From Bacillus carboniphilus (GTDB lineage: Bacteria > Bacillota > Bacilli > Bacillales > JC228), in the NCBI RefSeq assembly GCF_039522365.1, contig NZ_BAAADJ010000055.1:1-47146 (forward strand): a stretch of 47,146 nucleotides of DNA, written 5' to 3'. Positions within the stretch are counted from its first letter, which is position 1; each line of letters starts with the position of its first letter. This document shows, in pieces, positions 1 through 8,511 of this stretch. The notes under the pieces were generated by a model. The model made no database searches, was not told the origin of the DNA, and worked only from the letters and a program-made list of their open reading frames with translations. The position numbers were made by a program, and so were the translations under genes.

Positions 1-30
1 CGCAAAATAACAAATAAATATACAAATACA

Positions 31-70
31 AAAAGATTGTGGTCATTAAAAACGTTGACCACAATCTTTT
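31..70. terminator. Bidirectional intrinsic terminator downstream of speA
   Basis: A perfect 15-bp inverted repeat (31–45 with 56–70) with a 10-nt loop. Its ends are A-rich on the left and T-rich on the right, so it can stop transcription on both strands. It would end the speA transcript on the minus strand and whatever gene lies to the left on the plus strand. Confidence 0.85.
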
Positions 71-108
71 TTCTTAACTTCAGCTAGATTTGTCCCAGCC
101 TCTTTTTT

Positions 109-1578
109 TTATCTTATAGCGTGATGTTCCTTAATAACACGAATTGATTTTAATTCAAAGTCCTCAGGACCTTGGACAGGTAAGCCTACTTCTATATTTT
201 TCTTTATATAAGAGAGGTTCTCTTCCGTGATTATTTCTCCCGGGATGAAGATTGGAATACCGGGTGGATAGACCATAACGAATTCTGCAATAATTCTACC
301 TGCTGATTCTTCTAACGGGATTACTTCGGTTTCAGAATAAAATGCATCTCTTGGAGATAGTGCTAACACTGGAATATCAGGAAGTAGTACTTCAACTCTT
401 GTATCACTTTCAATACTTTTACTTGTGTTAGCCAATGATCGAAGAGATTCCACCAGTTGGTTGGTTTCATATTCAGTGTCACCAGGTGTAATGATACAGA
501 GGATGTTATAAAGGTCTGAGAGTTCTACCTCAATGTGAGCTACCTCTCGTAGCCACTTTTCTGCATCATATCCAGTAATACCTAATTCACGCACATTGAT
601 AATCAATTTAGTTGGATCATAATCAAAGGTTGCCTTCGAACCAAGAATTTCTTCCCCGACACAATATAGACCTTCGATTTCGTTAATTTCCCTTCTCGTT
701 GCTTCTGCTAGCTCAATTGCTCGATCTAAGAGCTCTTTCCCCTCTGTTACCAATCTTTTTCTAGCTACATCGAGCGAAGCAAGAAGTAAGTAGGAAGTAG
801 AGGTAGTTGTGAGCATGCTTAAGATAGATTGAACCCTTTTAGATGACACAAGTCCTTCTCTTACATTTAAAATAGAGCTTTGGGTCATAGAACCACCCAA
901 TTTGTGAACACTTGTAGCTGCCATGTCAGCTCCCGCTTGCATAGCGGAGAGTGGGAGTTTGTCATGGAAATGAATATGAACTCCGTGTGCTTCATCTACA
1001 AGAACTGGTACATTATAGGAGTGGGCAATATCCACAATTTTCTTGAGATCAGCTGCAATACCAAAATAAGTAGGATTGATAACAAATACCCCTTTGGCAT
1101 CTGGATGCTGTTCAAGTGCTTTTTCAACTGAGTCCGTTGTGATTCCGTGTGAGATTCCTAATTTAGGATCAATTTCTGGATGAATAAAAATAGGAGTTGC
1201 ACCTGAAAAAACAATAGCAGACATTACTGATTTATGAACGTTTCTCGGTACAATGATTTTTTCACCAGGTCCACAAACGGTCATTACCATCGTCATGATT
1301 GCTCCCGAAGTACCTTGAACGGAGAAAAATGTATGGTCAGCACCAAAAGCATCAGCCGCTAAATCTTGAGCTTGTTTTATAATCCCTCTCGGTTGATGTA
1401 AATCATCTAAAGGACTGATATTGATTAAGTCTATTGAAAGTGCATTTTCACCAATAAAATCACGAAAAGTAGGATCCATCCCTGTCCCTTTTTTATGACC
1501 TGGAATGTGAAATTGAATTGGATTCTTCTTGGCATGTTCTACTAATCCTGTAAACAATGGAGTTTCATTTTGAGACAA
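109..1578 (-). CDS. speA: Arginine/lysine/ornithine-type decarboxylase, PLP-dependent (SpeA)
   Basis: A cytosolic PLP enzyme of the Orn/Lys/Arg decarboxylase family. The B. subtilis orthologue is biosynthetic arginine decarboxylase, which makes agmatine for polyamine synthesis. The fold-type I core shows VDEAHG (about residues 194–199) and SVHKLGGS, whose Lys (about 226) is the PLP Schiff-base residue. FHIPGHKKG near the N-terminus and a C-terminal PPGIPIFIPGE motif are typical of the family. I chose the TTG at 1578 (489 aa, starting MSQNETP). The GTG at 1590 also opens the frame, but it sits inside the Shine-Dalgarno AAAGAGGTG, which is correctly spaced for the TTG. The gene is monocistronic, divergent from yktA and followed by a strong terminator. 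Substrate choice between arginine and lysine cannot be read from the sequence. Confidence 0.93.
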   Translation of the reverse strand: MSQNETPLFTGLVEHAKKNPIQFHIPGHKKGTGMDPTFRDFIGENALSIDLINISPLDDLHQPRGIIKQAQDLAADAFGADHTFFSVQGTSGAIMTMVMTVCGPGEKIIVPRNVHKSVMSAIVFSGATPIFIHPEIDPKLGISHGITTDSVEKALEQHPDAKGVFVINPTYFGIAADLKKIVDIAHSYNVPVLVDEAHGVHIHFHDKLPLSAMQAGADMAATSVHKLGGSMTQSSILNVREGLVSSKRVQSILSMLTTTSTSYLLLASLDVARKRLVTEGKELLDRAIELAEATRREINEIEGLYCVGEEILGSKATFDYDPTKLIINVRELGITGYDAEKWLREVAHIEVELSDLYNILCIITPGDTEYETNQLVESLRSLANTSKSIESDTRVEVLLPDIPVLALSPRDAFYSETEVIPLEESAGRIIAEFVMVYPPGIPIFIPGEIITEENLSYIKKNIEVGLPVQGPEDFELKSIRVIKEHHAIR

Positions 1579-1590
1579 TTCTTGCCACAC

Positions 1591-1913
1591 CTCTTTATAA
1601 AAATATGCCTATGTAGTTTTGGCTAAGTGATTAGGTGTTTACTATGGCCAATTTGTAGCCATACTCGCTTTCTCTACATAAAACAAATGAATTATAGCAC
1701 TATGCCCCCTCTTTGCATAGGGGCAAACGCTTATTTTCTATTCGAGTTTTTAGTTTATACAATCCATTTGATAATACTCATTTTTATATAGTTTACATCT
1801 GACTACGTTCCCGGGGATAAAACCTAATGATAATCAGTGGTAAGTAGTAGCCAAGCTAAAGATTTAAGAATTACAATAGTGGAGATGCTAATTTAGGCAA
1901 GGAGGTAAATGAA
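1591..1913. other. Intergenic region between divergent speA and yktA
   Basis: About 320 nt with no credible gene. It holds the speA leader on the minus strand, including a possible hairpin (TGCCCC at 1703–1708 with GGGGCA at 1720–1725), and the yktA Shine-Dalgarno AAGGAGG just before 1914. A TGATAAT half-site near 1830 is too degenerate on its other side to call a Fur box. I found no convincing sigma-A promoter by eye on either strand. Confidence 0.5.
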
Positions 1914-2186
1914 ATGGAATATAACTATCCAATTGACCATGATTGGTCTACTCAAGAAATTGTCGATGTCATACATTTTTATGAAGGTATTGAAAAGGCC
2001 TATGAAAAAGGGATTAAGCGTGAAGAACTAATGAATTTATATAGAAGGTTTAAAGAAATCGTACCAGGCAAAGCAGATGAGAAAAATTGGTTTCGTGCTT
2101 TTTTAGATGAAAGTGGCATGGACCCATATCCTGTGATTAGGGATATGAAACAGCGGAATGAAGGTAGTGTGTTAAAAGGTTATTAA
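1914..2186 (+). CDS. yktA: UPF0223 family protein YktA
   Basis: A 90-aa soluble protein of unknown function. It matches the UPF0223 family in length and in its central YRRFKEIVPGKA block (about residues 43–54), which is the family's most conserved part. No signal peptide or membrane segment is visible. The start ATG is preceded by the strong Shine-Dalgarno AAGGAGG. It converges on yktB across a shared terminator. Position between speA and yktB as in B. subtilis supports the name. The sequence gives no hint of biochemical activity. Confidence 0.88.
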   Translation: MEYNYPIDHDWSTQEIVDVIHFYEGIEKAYEKGIKREELMNLYRRFKEIVPGKADEKNWFRAFLDESGMDPYPVIRDMKQRNEGSVLKGY

Positions 2187-2188
2187 AA

Positions 2189-2220
2189 AAAATGGTACGC
2201 TACATTCAGCGTACCATTTT
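2189..2220. terminator. Bidirectional terminator between yktA and yktB
   Basis: A 12-bp inverted repeat (2189–2200 with 2209–2220) whose core is AATGGTACGC/GCGTACCATT, with an 8-nt loop and A/T-rich ends. It lies between two convergent genes and serves both. Confidence 0.85.
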
Positions 2221-2221
2221 C

Positions 2222-2851
2222 TTATGCATTTACGGCCATCTTATATAATGGAATTAACGTCTCAAATGTTTCCTTTGTAAATTCTATAAACCTTTTACCA
2301 TCCTTCAAGAGAGGGTCATTTGCAGGAATATGGCGCCCTACTAGGAACTCAGCTTTTTTAACATCTCTAAAGCGTTCCAAACTCGCCTTTAACCCTTTGT
2401 CTCCGAGCTCCCCAAGTGAGTCAGCTTCCTTCTTCATGTGATCCATGGATAAGACGTAATCTTCAGGAATGAGCACCTTCACTTCTTTTTTGTTTTTTAG
2501 AAAGGCTTTAGCAATTTCGTTTTTATTTGGTAGCTCATAAATGAGGGCTAGCCAAATAAAAACATGGTCATCAAATAGTCCGACCTGGAAGTGGGGGTGC
2601 TTCTTATAGCCTCGTTTATTATGGGCAATGGCAAGCCAAGTATCCTTAGGGGGATTAACCGATCTTCTAGCGTGCTTTGCAATATGTAAAAACATTTCAC
2701 TCCCAATTATGGAAGAGAGGTCTTCAGTAAGTGTTTCTCCAATTTCTTTAAACTTTGGTTGAATGCGTGATTGGATGGCTTCCATGCGACCTTCCAGCCC
2801 ATCAATCGAAAATGTATCAAAATCGGATTGAGAAAATCCAGTAAATGCCAT
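2222..2851 (-). CDS. yktB: UPF0637/DUF1054 family protein YktB
   Basis: A 209-aa cytosolic protein of the DUF1054 family. The N-terminal GFSQSDFDTFSIDGLEGRM segment and a central KHPHFQVGLFDDHVFIWLA block are recognisable. The family has known structures but no assigned biochemical function. The Shine-Dalgarno AAAGGAG lies about 10 nt before the ATG. It is divergent from ykzI and convergent with yktA, keeping the B. subtilis order. No membrane segment or cofactor motif is seen. Confidence 0.88.
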   Translation of the reverse strand: MAFTGFSQSDFDTFSIDGLEGRMEAIQSRIQPKFKEIGETLTEDLSSIIGSEMFLHIAKHARRSVNPPKDTWLAIAHNKRGYKKHPHFQVGLFDDHVFIWLALIYELPNKNEIAKAFLKNKKEVKVLIPEDYVLSMDHMKKEADSLGELGDKGLKASLERFRDVKKAEFLVGRHIPANDPLLKDGKRFIEFTKETFETLIPLYKMAVNA

Positions 2852-3085
2852 TAAGCATCATACTCCTTTATAAAAAATAATATGGACGAACTATAAAAAT
2901 TACGGGTTTATTTTATCATACCCCCGGGAAAAAGGATTCTAAAAAGCTTATAAATAGTAATATATGGGTACTAGCACAATTTAGTTGCAGGAGAAATTAC
3001 TTCATCATAGAATAGTATTACATAAATGATTTCTGAAAATTTAGATTTTGGTTTCGGGCGACTTTCTAAGAGAGGAGTGGCGATT

Positions 3086-3280
3086 GTGAAGCAACTCATG
3101 CACACCATTAAAAAGAAAGACCAAGAGCAACAAAGATTAGCGGTTTTACGTCTAGAGCTAAATTATGAGTTAGCCGTATTATACGAAGCCATGCAAAACG
3201 ATGATAATGATCAAGCTCGAAAATGTAAAGAGCAACTAAAACGTATTAGAAACGAACTAATTCAATTAAATGGGTTATAA
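3086..3280 (+). CDS. ykzI: Small charged coiled-coil protein, YkzI-like
   Basis: A 64-aa highly charged protein, probably two helices. A heptad-like pattern runs through LRLELNYELAVLYEAM and the ending KRIRNELIQLNGL. The frame opens at an ATG at 3026, but that site lacks a ribosome site. AGAGGAG at 3071–3077 is correctly spaced for the GTG at 3086, giving MKQLMHTIKKK. The gene stands alone before suhB and has its own terminator. The position between yktB and suhB suggests B. subtilis ykzI. Function is unknown and the symbol rests on synteny plus recalled similarity. Confidence 0.72.
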   Translation: MKQLMHTIKKKDQEQQRLAVLRLELNYELAVLYEAMQNDDNDQARKCKEQLKRIRNELIQLNGL

Positions 3281-3325
3281 AGGTAGGATAAATGAATAGA
3301 ATCAATGGATTTAAAACTGATGGAT

Positions 3326-3366
3326 AAACGGATCTGTTCCTGAATAGGAAGTAGATCCGTTTTTTC
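3326..3366 (+). terminator. Intrinsic terminator after ykzI
   Basis: A two-part hairpin: the outer arms AAACGGATCT (3326–3335) and AGATCCGTTT (3353–3362) pair completely, and inner TTCCT/AGGAA (37–41/46–50 of the 3300 block) extends the stem. It runs into a T-tract. Confidence 0.85.
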
Positions 3367-3444
3367 GTTGGCTAACCTTTAAACTTGAATAGAGTCTGGA
3401 TTATTTAGTAAGCTAAAGGTGAGAAGGTTTCTGGAGGCACAGAC

Positions 3445-4248
3445 ATGATAAATTGGGCAAAAATAGACAGGTTAGCTAAAGACTGGGTACTCGAAGCGGG
3501 TAAAAGAATTAAAGATACAATTGATGAGGAACTGTTAATCGAAACCAAGTCCGATGCCAATGACTTAGTAACGAATGTAGATAAGGAAACAGAACAATTT
3601 TTTATACATAAAATTAACGAACTAGACCCAACTCATAAGATTCTTGGGGAAGAAGGATTTGGAGACAAGGTAGATTCCATGGACGGTGTTGTCTGGATTT
3701 TGGATCCAATCGATGGAACTATGAATTTTGTTCATCAAAAGAGAAATTTTGCAATATCACTAGCTGTGTATGAAAATGGTGTTGGTAAAATAGGGATCAT
3801 TTATGATGTGATGGCAGATGACATGTACCATGTACGACCAGGTGAAGGTGCTTATTTAAATGATACAAAGCTCCGTCCATTGCAAAATGTTCCTTTATCT
3901 AAAGCTGTGATTGCTTTGAATGCCACTTGGATTGTACCGAATAAAAGGATAGACTATACAAAGCTTTCTCCATTGGTAAAAGAAGTAAGAGGGATTCGTT
4001 CTTATGGGTCAGCAGCCATTGAGTTGGCTTTTGTGGCATCAGGAAGGTTAGATGGATATATTACGATGAGGTTGTCTCCATGGGATTATGCAGCGGGGAA
4101 ATTGCTTGTTGAAGAAGTAGGCGGTATAACTTCTAATTTGAAGGGGGAACCACTGTCTTTACTTAATAAGTCTTCCTTATTTGTAGGAAGTCCAAAAATT
4201 CATGAGGAAATTTTGGAAAAGTATTTAGACAGTTATGAAGGAATTTAA
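3445..4248 (+). CDS. suhB: Inositol-monophosphatase family phosphatase (SuhB/YktC)
   Basis: A 267-aa Mg-dependent sugar/inositol phosphatase of the IMPase superfamily, cytosolic. All metal-site motifs are visible: GEEG (68–71), DPIDGT (87–92) and WDYAAG (213–218), whose Asp214 is the third metal ligand. The ATG at 3445 follows a TGGAGG ribosome site. The B. subtilis orthologue YktC has inositol-1-phosphatase activity, but family members also act on fructose-1,6-bisphosphate, NADP or PAP, so the physiological substrate is uncertain. It is monocistronic, with its own terminator. Confidence 0.93.
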   Translation: MINWAKIDRLAKDWVLEAGKRIKDTIDEELLIETKSDANDLVTNVDKETEQFFIHKINELDPTHKILGEEGFGDKVDSMDGVVWILDPIDGTMNFVHQKRNFAISLAVYENGVGKIGIIYDVMADDMYHVRPGEGAYLNDTKLRPLQNVPLSKAVIALNATWIVPNKRIDYTKLSPLVKEVRGIRSYGSAAIELAFVASGRLDGYITMRLSPWDYAAGKLLVEEVGGITSNLKGEPLSLLNKSSLFVGSPKIHEEILEKYLDSYEGI

Positions 4249-4255
4249 TGAAATG

Positions 4256-4300
4256 AAAAAGACTGTTTAGGTTATTTTAAGCCTATAACAGTCTTTTTTT
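4256..4300 (+). terminator. Intrinsic terminator after suhB
   Basis: AAAAAGACTGTT (from 4256) pairs with AACAGTCTTTTT (from 4287), with an extra TAGG/CCTA pairing inside. It is followed by an uninterrupted run of T. Confidence 0.87.
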
Positions 4301-4393
4301 TTTTGCTATATGATATTTAACCCTGCCAAGAGGAGAAACGTTAATAGAGGGAACGTTTTACAAAAATCATGTTACAACAATAATGTAAATAAA

Positions 4394-4442
4394 AGAATCG
4401 TTATCCCAATACCTGACCTAGAAGTATTACGATAACGATTCT
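4394..4442 (-). terminator. Terminator of ylaF
   Basis: AGAATCGTTATC (4394–4405) pairs perfectly with GATAACGATTCT (4431–4442), and AATAC/GTATT extends the stem. On the minus strand it is followed by a T-rich stretch, so it ends the ylaF transcript. Confidence 0.7.
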
Positions 4443-4456
4443 CTAACCAAACTAAT

Positions 4457-4642
4457 TCAATTTCCGGCTTTCTCACGCAGTTTCCTTTTCGTACGAAAAC
4501 CAAAGCCCATAACAACAATTGTTCCAATAATACAGGCGATAATACCGAGGGCACTACCTTCGCTTACAAATATTCCAATGCCACTAATACAAAGAACAGC
4601 TAAGATGGCATACACAACAAATATTTTATTTTCAGAAGCCAT
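4457..4642 (-). CDS. ylaF: Small membrane protein YlaF (DUF5325)
   Basis: A 61-aa protein with two hydrophobic segments (about residues 7–27 and 31–49) joined by a short SEGSALG turn. It ends in a basic tail, RTKRKLREKAGN, so it is probably a two-helix membrane hairpin with a cytosolic C-terminus. The length and the GIIA–I–VMGFGF pattern match DUF5325/YlaF. AAAGGAG precedes the ATG at good spacing, and a dedicated terminator lies downstream. Its position upstream of typA is as in B. subtilis. Function is unknown. Confidence 0.82.
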   Translation of the reverse strand: MASENKIFVVYAILAVLCISGIGIFVSEGSALGIIACIIGTIVVMGFGFRTKRKLREKAGN

Positions 4643-4738
4643 TATTTAATCTCCTTTCTAACAGAAACAGTGCTTAATTATTTTTATTGTACAGTTTCAA
4701 AGCTTGACCGGGTAAGCGAGGACCGTTCGCTCTTATTT

Positions 4739-4856
4739 GTCTAGCTGCAGGGCCTAGCCCCTCGAGGTCACAAGCCAAGCCTCCCAGAAAGGTAAAGAAC
4801 ACCTTTCCGTGAGCCTCGTCTTGTGCTTGTCGGGGCTGGTCGAGGCCCTTCCACTT
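4739..4856. repeat. GC-rich imperfect palindrome, dispersed Bacillaceae-type repeat
   Basis: About 110 nt, much richer in G+C than its surroundings, folding on itself end to end. GGGCCT (4750–4755) pairs with AGGCCC (4843–4848), AGCCCC (4756–4761) with GGGGCT (4832–4837), CACAAG (4769–4774) with CTTGTG (4820–4825), and a central GAAAGGT (4787–4793) with ACCTTTC (4801–4807). I recognise from memory the general pattern of a repeat found in many Bacillaceae genomes, built around a GTCTAGCT–GCCTAGCCCCTCGAG head and a GTCGGGGCT tail. No reading frame is present. It lies in the intergenic space before typA. Confidence 0.7.
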
Positions 4857-4879
4857 TTGTTAATTGTATCGAAGGTTCG

Positions 4880-4908
4880 TGATTATTTCTAGTAACCTGT
4901 GTTATAAT
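4880..4908 (+). promoter_or_regulatory. Extended −10 promoter of typA
   Basis: TGTTATAAT at 4900–4908 is a perfect extended −10 element (TG-n-TATAAT). The −35 position (TGATTA, 4880–4885) is poor, as is usual for extended −10 promoters. Transcription would start near 4915, just 3' of the GC-rich palindrome, giving a leader of about 78 nt. Confidence 0.65.
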
Positions 4909-4992
4909 GTTCTAGTTGTAATTTGGATTTACGCAATTTAGGTTAAAAAAACCCCTAAACAGGGATTAAAATATAGAAAGCAGGTTGACATC

Positions 4993-6828
4993 ATGTCAGT
5001 ACGTAATATTGCAATTATTGCACACGTAGACCACGGAAAAACAACAATCGTAGATCAAATGTTAAAACAATCAGGTACATTTCGTGAAAACGAGCATGTA
5101 GATGAGAGAGCTATGGACTCAAACGACATCGAAAGAGAACGTGGGATAACCATTTTAGCTAAGAACACAGCTATTCACTATAATGATGTAAAAATTAACA
5201 TCTTAGATACACCAGGACATGCTGACTTCGGTGGAGAAGTTGAGCGTATTATGAAAATGGTTGACGGTGTTCTACTAGTTGTAGATGCATATGAAGGATG
5301 TATGCCTCAAACACGGTTTGTGTTAAGAAAAGCATTAGAACAAAAGCTTCAGCCAATTGTTGTCATTAACAAAATTGATAAGCCAAGTGCGAGACCTGAA
5401 GAAGTAGTAGATGAAGTGTTAGACTTGTTTATTGAGCTTGGAGCAAATGAAGACCAGCTTGAATTCCCAGTTGTTTATTCTTCGGGACTTAATGGAACAT
5501 CAAGTTTAGATCCAGATCCAGCGAAACAAGAAGATAATATGCATGCACTGATGGATCAAATTATTGAGTCTATCCCAGAACCGCCTCAAAACCAAGAGGA
5601 ACCACTTCAAATGCAAGTAGCCTTATTAGACTACAATGAATACGTTGGACGAATCGGGATTGGACGCATTTATCGAGGTTCTGTCAAAGCGGGTCAAAGT
5701 GTTACACTTATGAAGCGTGATGGGAAAATGGAGAATCATCGAATTGTAAAATTGTTCTCCTTCCTTGGCTTAAAACGTCATGAAGTTCAAGAAGCGTTCG
5801 CAGGTGATATTGTTGCGATTTCTGGAATGGAAGAAATCAATGTTGGGGAAACCGTTTGTGATCGCGAACACCCTGAAGCTCTTCCGGTTATGAAAATAGA
5901 TGAGCCAACTCTAAAAATGACTTTCCTTGTGAATAATAGTCCATTCGCTGGATTAGAAGGAAAATGGGTAACTGCTAGAAAAATTGAAGAGCGTTTAAAT
6001 GTTCAACTTAAGACGGATGTTAGTTTAAAGGTTGAACCAACAGACTCTCCTGATGCTTGGACTGTTTCGGGTCGTGGGGAACTTCACCTTTCCATCCTTA
6101 TTGAAAACATGAGACGTGAAGGATATGAACTTCAGGTATCAAAACCAGAGGTTATTATTAAAGAAGTTGACGGAGTTCTTAGTGAGCCTGTAGAAAGAGT
6201 ACAAATTGATATCCCTGAAGAATATATGGGGAATGTAATGGAATCTATTGGGGAAAGAAAAGGCGAAATGCTAGATATGACTCATACGAGCACGGGCCAA
6301 GTTCGTATTATTTTCTTAGTTCCATCCAGAGGATTGATTGGTTATCGTACAGAGTTCCTATCTATGACTAGAGGATATGGAATTTTACACTCTAACTTTG
6401 ATTCGTACAAGCCAGTATACACTGGACCAGTAGGGGAAAGACGTCAAGGTGCGCTTGTTTCAATGGAAAAAGGAAAAGCGACTCAATACTCGCTAGTTGC
6501 TCTAGAGGACCGTGGTGTTATGTTTATTGAGCCGGGAACAGAAGTATATGAAGGTATGATTATCGGTGTAAATAATAAAGAAGGCGATTTGAACGTAAAC
6601 GTAACAAAAGCAAAACAAGCAACGAATGTTCGTTCTGCTACGAAAGATCAAACCGTTACAATGAAAAAACCAAAAATCCTTTCTCTAGAAGAAGCGCTTG
6701 AATTCTTGAATGATGATGAGTATTGTGAAGTGACTCCTGAATCTATTCGTCTTCGTAAAAAGTTATTAAACAAATCTGAACGTGAAAAAATTGCACGTAA
6801 GAAGAAGTACGAGGTAACAAAAGGCTAA
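4993..6828 (+). CDS. typA: Ribosome-associated GTPase TypA/BipA
   Basis: A 611-aa translational GTPase that binds the ribosome and assists 50S assembly, especially in the cold or under stress. The G-domain motifs are intact: HVDHGKTT (11–18), RGITI (50–54), DTPGHADF (72–79) and NKID (126–129). They are followed by EF-G-like domains II, III and V and the BipA-specific C-terminal domain, which ends in a Lys-rich tail. Length equals that of family members. It starts at the ATG after AAAGCAGG. It heads a cluster with ylaH and a small unknown gene at short spacing, probably one operon. Confidence 0.97.
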   Translation: MSVRNIAIIAHVDHGKTTIVDQMLKQSGTFRENEHVDERAMDSNDIERERGITILAKNTAIHYNDVKINILDTPGHADFGGEVERIMKMVDGVLLVVDAYEGCMPQTRFVLRKALEQKLQPIVVINKIDKPSARPEEVVDEVLDLFIELGANEDQLEFPVVYSSGLNGTSSLDPDPAKQEDNMHALMDQIIESIPEPPQNQEEPLQMQVALLDYNEYVGRIGIGRIYRGSVKAGQSVTLMKRDGKMENHRIVKLFSFLGLKRHEVQEAFAGDIVAISGMEEINVGETVCDREHPEALPVMKIDEPTLKMTFLVNNSPFAGLEGKWVTARKIEERLNVQLKTDVSLKVEPTDSPDAWTVSGRGELHLSILIENMRREGYELQVSKPEVIIKEVDGVLSEPVERVQIDIPEEYMGNVMESIGERKGEMLDMTHTSTGQVRIIFLVPSRGLIGYRTEFLSMTRGYGILHSNFDSYKPVYTGPVGERRQGALVSMEKGKATQYSLVALEDRGVMFIEPGTEVYEGMIIGVNNKEGDLNVNVTKAKQATNVRSATKDQTVTMKKPKILSLEEALEFLNDDEYCEVTPESIRLRKKLLNKSEREKIARKKKYEVTKG

Positions 6829-6843
6829 AGGGTGGTGTAAGCT

Positions 6844-7167
6844 ATGGTGGATGTATCAGAAAGACTTACTTTCTTTGCCGCATTATTTAATGTAGATGAA
6901 AACCCTGAGGCGGGTATGTGGTATTTATATGGGACCATTATTTTATTGTGTATTGTCGTATATAAATTAGGATTTGCGAAGAAGCTCCCGCCTCTTAAGT
7001 CCTTTATTATTTACTTGTTTTTAATACTTGGCTGTACGATTTTAACATTCTTAGGTGTTTTTTTACCGGTTGCAGAAGGATTAGTTGTGGCTGCTGTCAT
7101 ATTAATAATATATAAAATCCGTCTAAAACAACAAAAGAAACACGAAGAAGTTGATGGAGTAAGCTAA
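6844..7167 (+). CDS. ylaH: YlaH-like integral membrane protein
   Basis: A 107-aa membrane protein with three predicted helices (about residues 25–42, 51–72 and 75–93) and a basic C-terminal tail, [12 protein letters not shown]. Its size and position immediately downstream of typA match the YlaH-like family. A GGTGG-type ribosome site precedes the ATG and only 15 nt separate it from typA, so it is probably cotranscribed. No enzymatic motif is seen and the function is unknown. Confidence 0.85.
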   Translation: MVDVSERLTFFAALFNVDENPEAGMWYLYGTIILLCIVVYKLGFAKKLPPLKSFIIYLFLILGCTILTFLGVFLPVAEGLVVAAVILIIYKIRLKQQKKHEEVDGVS

Positions 7168-7180
7168 GGGGTGTAGGTCT

Positions 7181-7456
7181 TTGAGATCCATACAGGACGC
7201 TTTCTTTAATTGGTTATCAATCCGAGAAGTAGCAATAGCGAGGCCAGATGATGTTGCTGCGAAGGATACAGAACAATTATTCTTAAGTATTCTGCAAGAC
7301 CAATATGGTGTTGGTGATGTGCAGGTCGAGAAAGAAGATGAGTTTGTCTTTGTTTCGTATGAACAAAGTGGGGAGAAGAAGCAAATGAAGCTTCCTAAGG
7401 ATTATGTTGAATCAATGATTGATCAAATGAATCGAGACCCTGAGAAATACAAATAA
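7181..7456 (+). CDS. Conserved small hypothetical protein downstream of ylaH
   Basis: A 91-aa soluble acidic protein that I do not recognise by name. It starts at TTG, with AAGGGGTG about 8 nt upstream and 13 nt after ylaH, so it is the third gene of the typA transcript. It looks alpha/beta: an amphipathic N-terminal helix, a central strand pair VQVEKEDEFVFVSYEQ and a C-terminal helix DYVESMIDQMNRDPEKYK. No Cys/His metal site or signal peptide is visible. The terminator starts at its stop codon. Confidence 0.7.
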   Translation: MRSIQDAFFNWLSIREVAIARPDDVAAKDTEQLFLSILQDQYGVGDVQVEKEDEFVFVSYEQSGEKKQMKLPKDYVESMIDQMNRDPEKYK

Positions 7457-7481
7457 CCCGCTGAATTTCAGCGGGTTTTTG
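7454..7481 (+). terminator. Terminator of the typA–ylaH operon
   Basis: AACCCGCTG (7455–7463) pairs with CAGCGGGTT (7469–7477) with a 5-nt loop and runs into T5. It overlaps the stop codon of the preceding gene. Confidence 0.88.
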
Positions 7482-7512
7482 TTTGTTTGTTATATAGGAT
7501 AAAACATTTGTC

Positions 7513-7716
7513 CTATATCCAATCATCATCTTCTTTTGGTGGTTCATATAACTTGAAATTCCCAGATTTCTGACGCTCTTCTGTTTTATCTGCAATTCTC
7601 TGGTCGCAATCTTCGCATAGATATGTATGTATGGGTCTATTCCTAAACTTTTTCGCTAAAGGAGAATGGTCTGGTATTGTATCAATCTTTTCACATATAA
7701 AACAACGAACTCTCAA
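7513..7716 (-). CDS. ylaI: Zinc-ribbon-like protein YlaI (DUF2197)
   Basis: A 67-aa protein with two Cys pairs, CFIC (5–8) and CEDC (34–37), the layout of a small zinc ribbon. A tail rich in Lys/Glu/Asp follows. The size and Cys spacing match DUF2197/YlaI. It starts at TTG; GAGGTGA lies about 8 nt upstream. It converges on the typA operon and is divergent from nothing close by. It may bind nucleic acid or protein, but no function is established. Confidence 0.82.
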   Translation of the reverse strand: MRVRCFICEKIDTIPDHSPLAKKFRNRPIHTYLCEDCDQRIADKTEERQKSGNFKLYEPPKEDDDWI

Positions 7717-7867
7717 AGACAGTCACCTCAATTTTGTCCTAACGCAAACAGTATATCACGCCCAGTGCTCTTCTGAAAGAGTTTATGCTAATTTCTCCAT
7801 TCTGACGGGTGACTCAATCGCTTCATCACTGCTCACCGTTTCTTAAAACTGAACATATGATAATAAT

Positions 7868-7892
7868 AAAAAAAAGGAGGCGATTAGCCCCC
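7868..7892 (-). terminator. Terminator of ylaJ
   Basis: On the minus strand GGGGGC, a 5-nt loop and GCCTCC (one G·T pair) are followed by eight T (7868–7875). It begins 5 nt after the ylaJ stop. Confidence 0.75.
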
Positions 7893-7896
7893 GTTG

Positions 7897-8505
7897 TTAT
7901 TTTTGATTATTTGATTGATCTTGTTGTTCTTTATCTAATTGATTACGTTCTTTTTGATTAACATTACCTTTTTGTTTTTCAGTTGCTTGTTTTGGTGTTG
8001 TTTCGTTTAGATGTTCTGGAATATCGGGCATAATTCGACCTACGATATCAGATAATTCATTCATAATCCCCTGAACTGGTTCACCACGCTCAATATCACT
8101 TCCAATTTCGTTCAAGCGCTGCATAATATCTGGATCCGCTACGACAATCGCTTCAGCACCATATGGATCTTGCTTTAAGGCCTCAATAACTGAGTATTTC
8201 ACTGTACCTACTTGTGACCGCTCCATATTTTCATCTACATCTATACCTACAATTGCATAGTTTCCAAGCACTACAGCTGTAGCATCTTTTACATTAGGTA
8301 CCCTAGTCGTTAGCTCTACTAGATGCTCAGATATTTGTTGACCTGATTTACGATCTACAGTATCAAAGGTACTGTTTCGAACTCTAATTAAGGATTCATC
8401 ATTATTTCTCGCAGTCTGGTTATTCGCGTTGTTTGCGTCTTGATTCCCGTTACAACTAACTAGAAACACCACACAAAAAACAAGAAAACCTAATTTCTTT
8501 AACAT
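7897..8505 (-). CDS. ylaJ: YhcN/YlaJ family sporulation lipoprotein
   Basis: A secreted lipoprotein of the YhcN/YlaJ family, found in spore inner membranes and germination-related. A hydrophobic signal peptide ends in the lipobox LVSC, with Cys18 as the lipidated residue. An Asn/Gln-rich linker follows, then a conserved domain (RVPNVKDATAVVLGNYAIVGIDV, written here as its family-typical region, about 70–92) and a Gln/Lys/Asn-rich tail. I chose the second ATG (8505, 202 aa). The ATG at 8511 is only 1–2 nt from AAAGGGTG, whereas the second has 7-nt spacing. A forespore promoter is expected from the family, but I could not place one confidently. Confidence 0.88.
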   Translation of the reverse strand: MLKKLGFLVFCVVFLVSCNGNQDANNANNQTARNNDESLIRVRNSTFDTVDRKSGQQISEHLVELTTRVPNVKDATAVVLGNYAIVGIDVDENMERSQVGTVKYSVIEALKQDPYGAEAIVVADPDIMQRLNEIGSDIERGEPVQGIMNELSDIVGRIMPDIPEHLNETTPKQATEKQKGNVNQKERNQLDKEQQDQSNNQK

Positions 8506-8511
8506 ATACAT

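Noticed and set aside
1820-1850. Fur box upstream of yktA (TGATAAT half-site)
   Set aside because: The second half matches the 7-1-7 consensus at only a few positions and the neighbouring genes have no iron link.
7631-7846. 71-residue plus-strand open frame over ylaI and the ylaI–ylaJ gap
   Set aside because: It is largely antisense to ylaI, has no ribosome site and no recognisable features.
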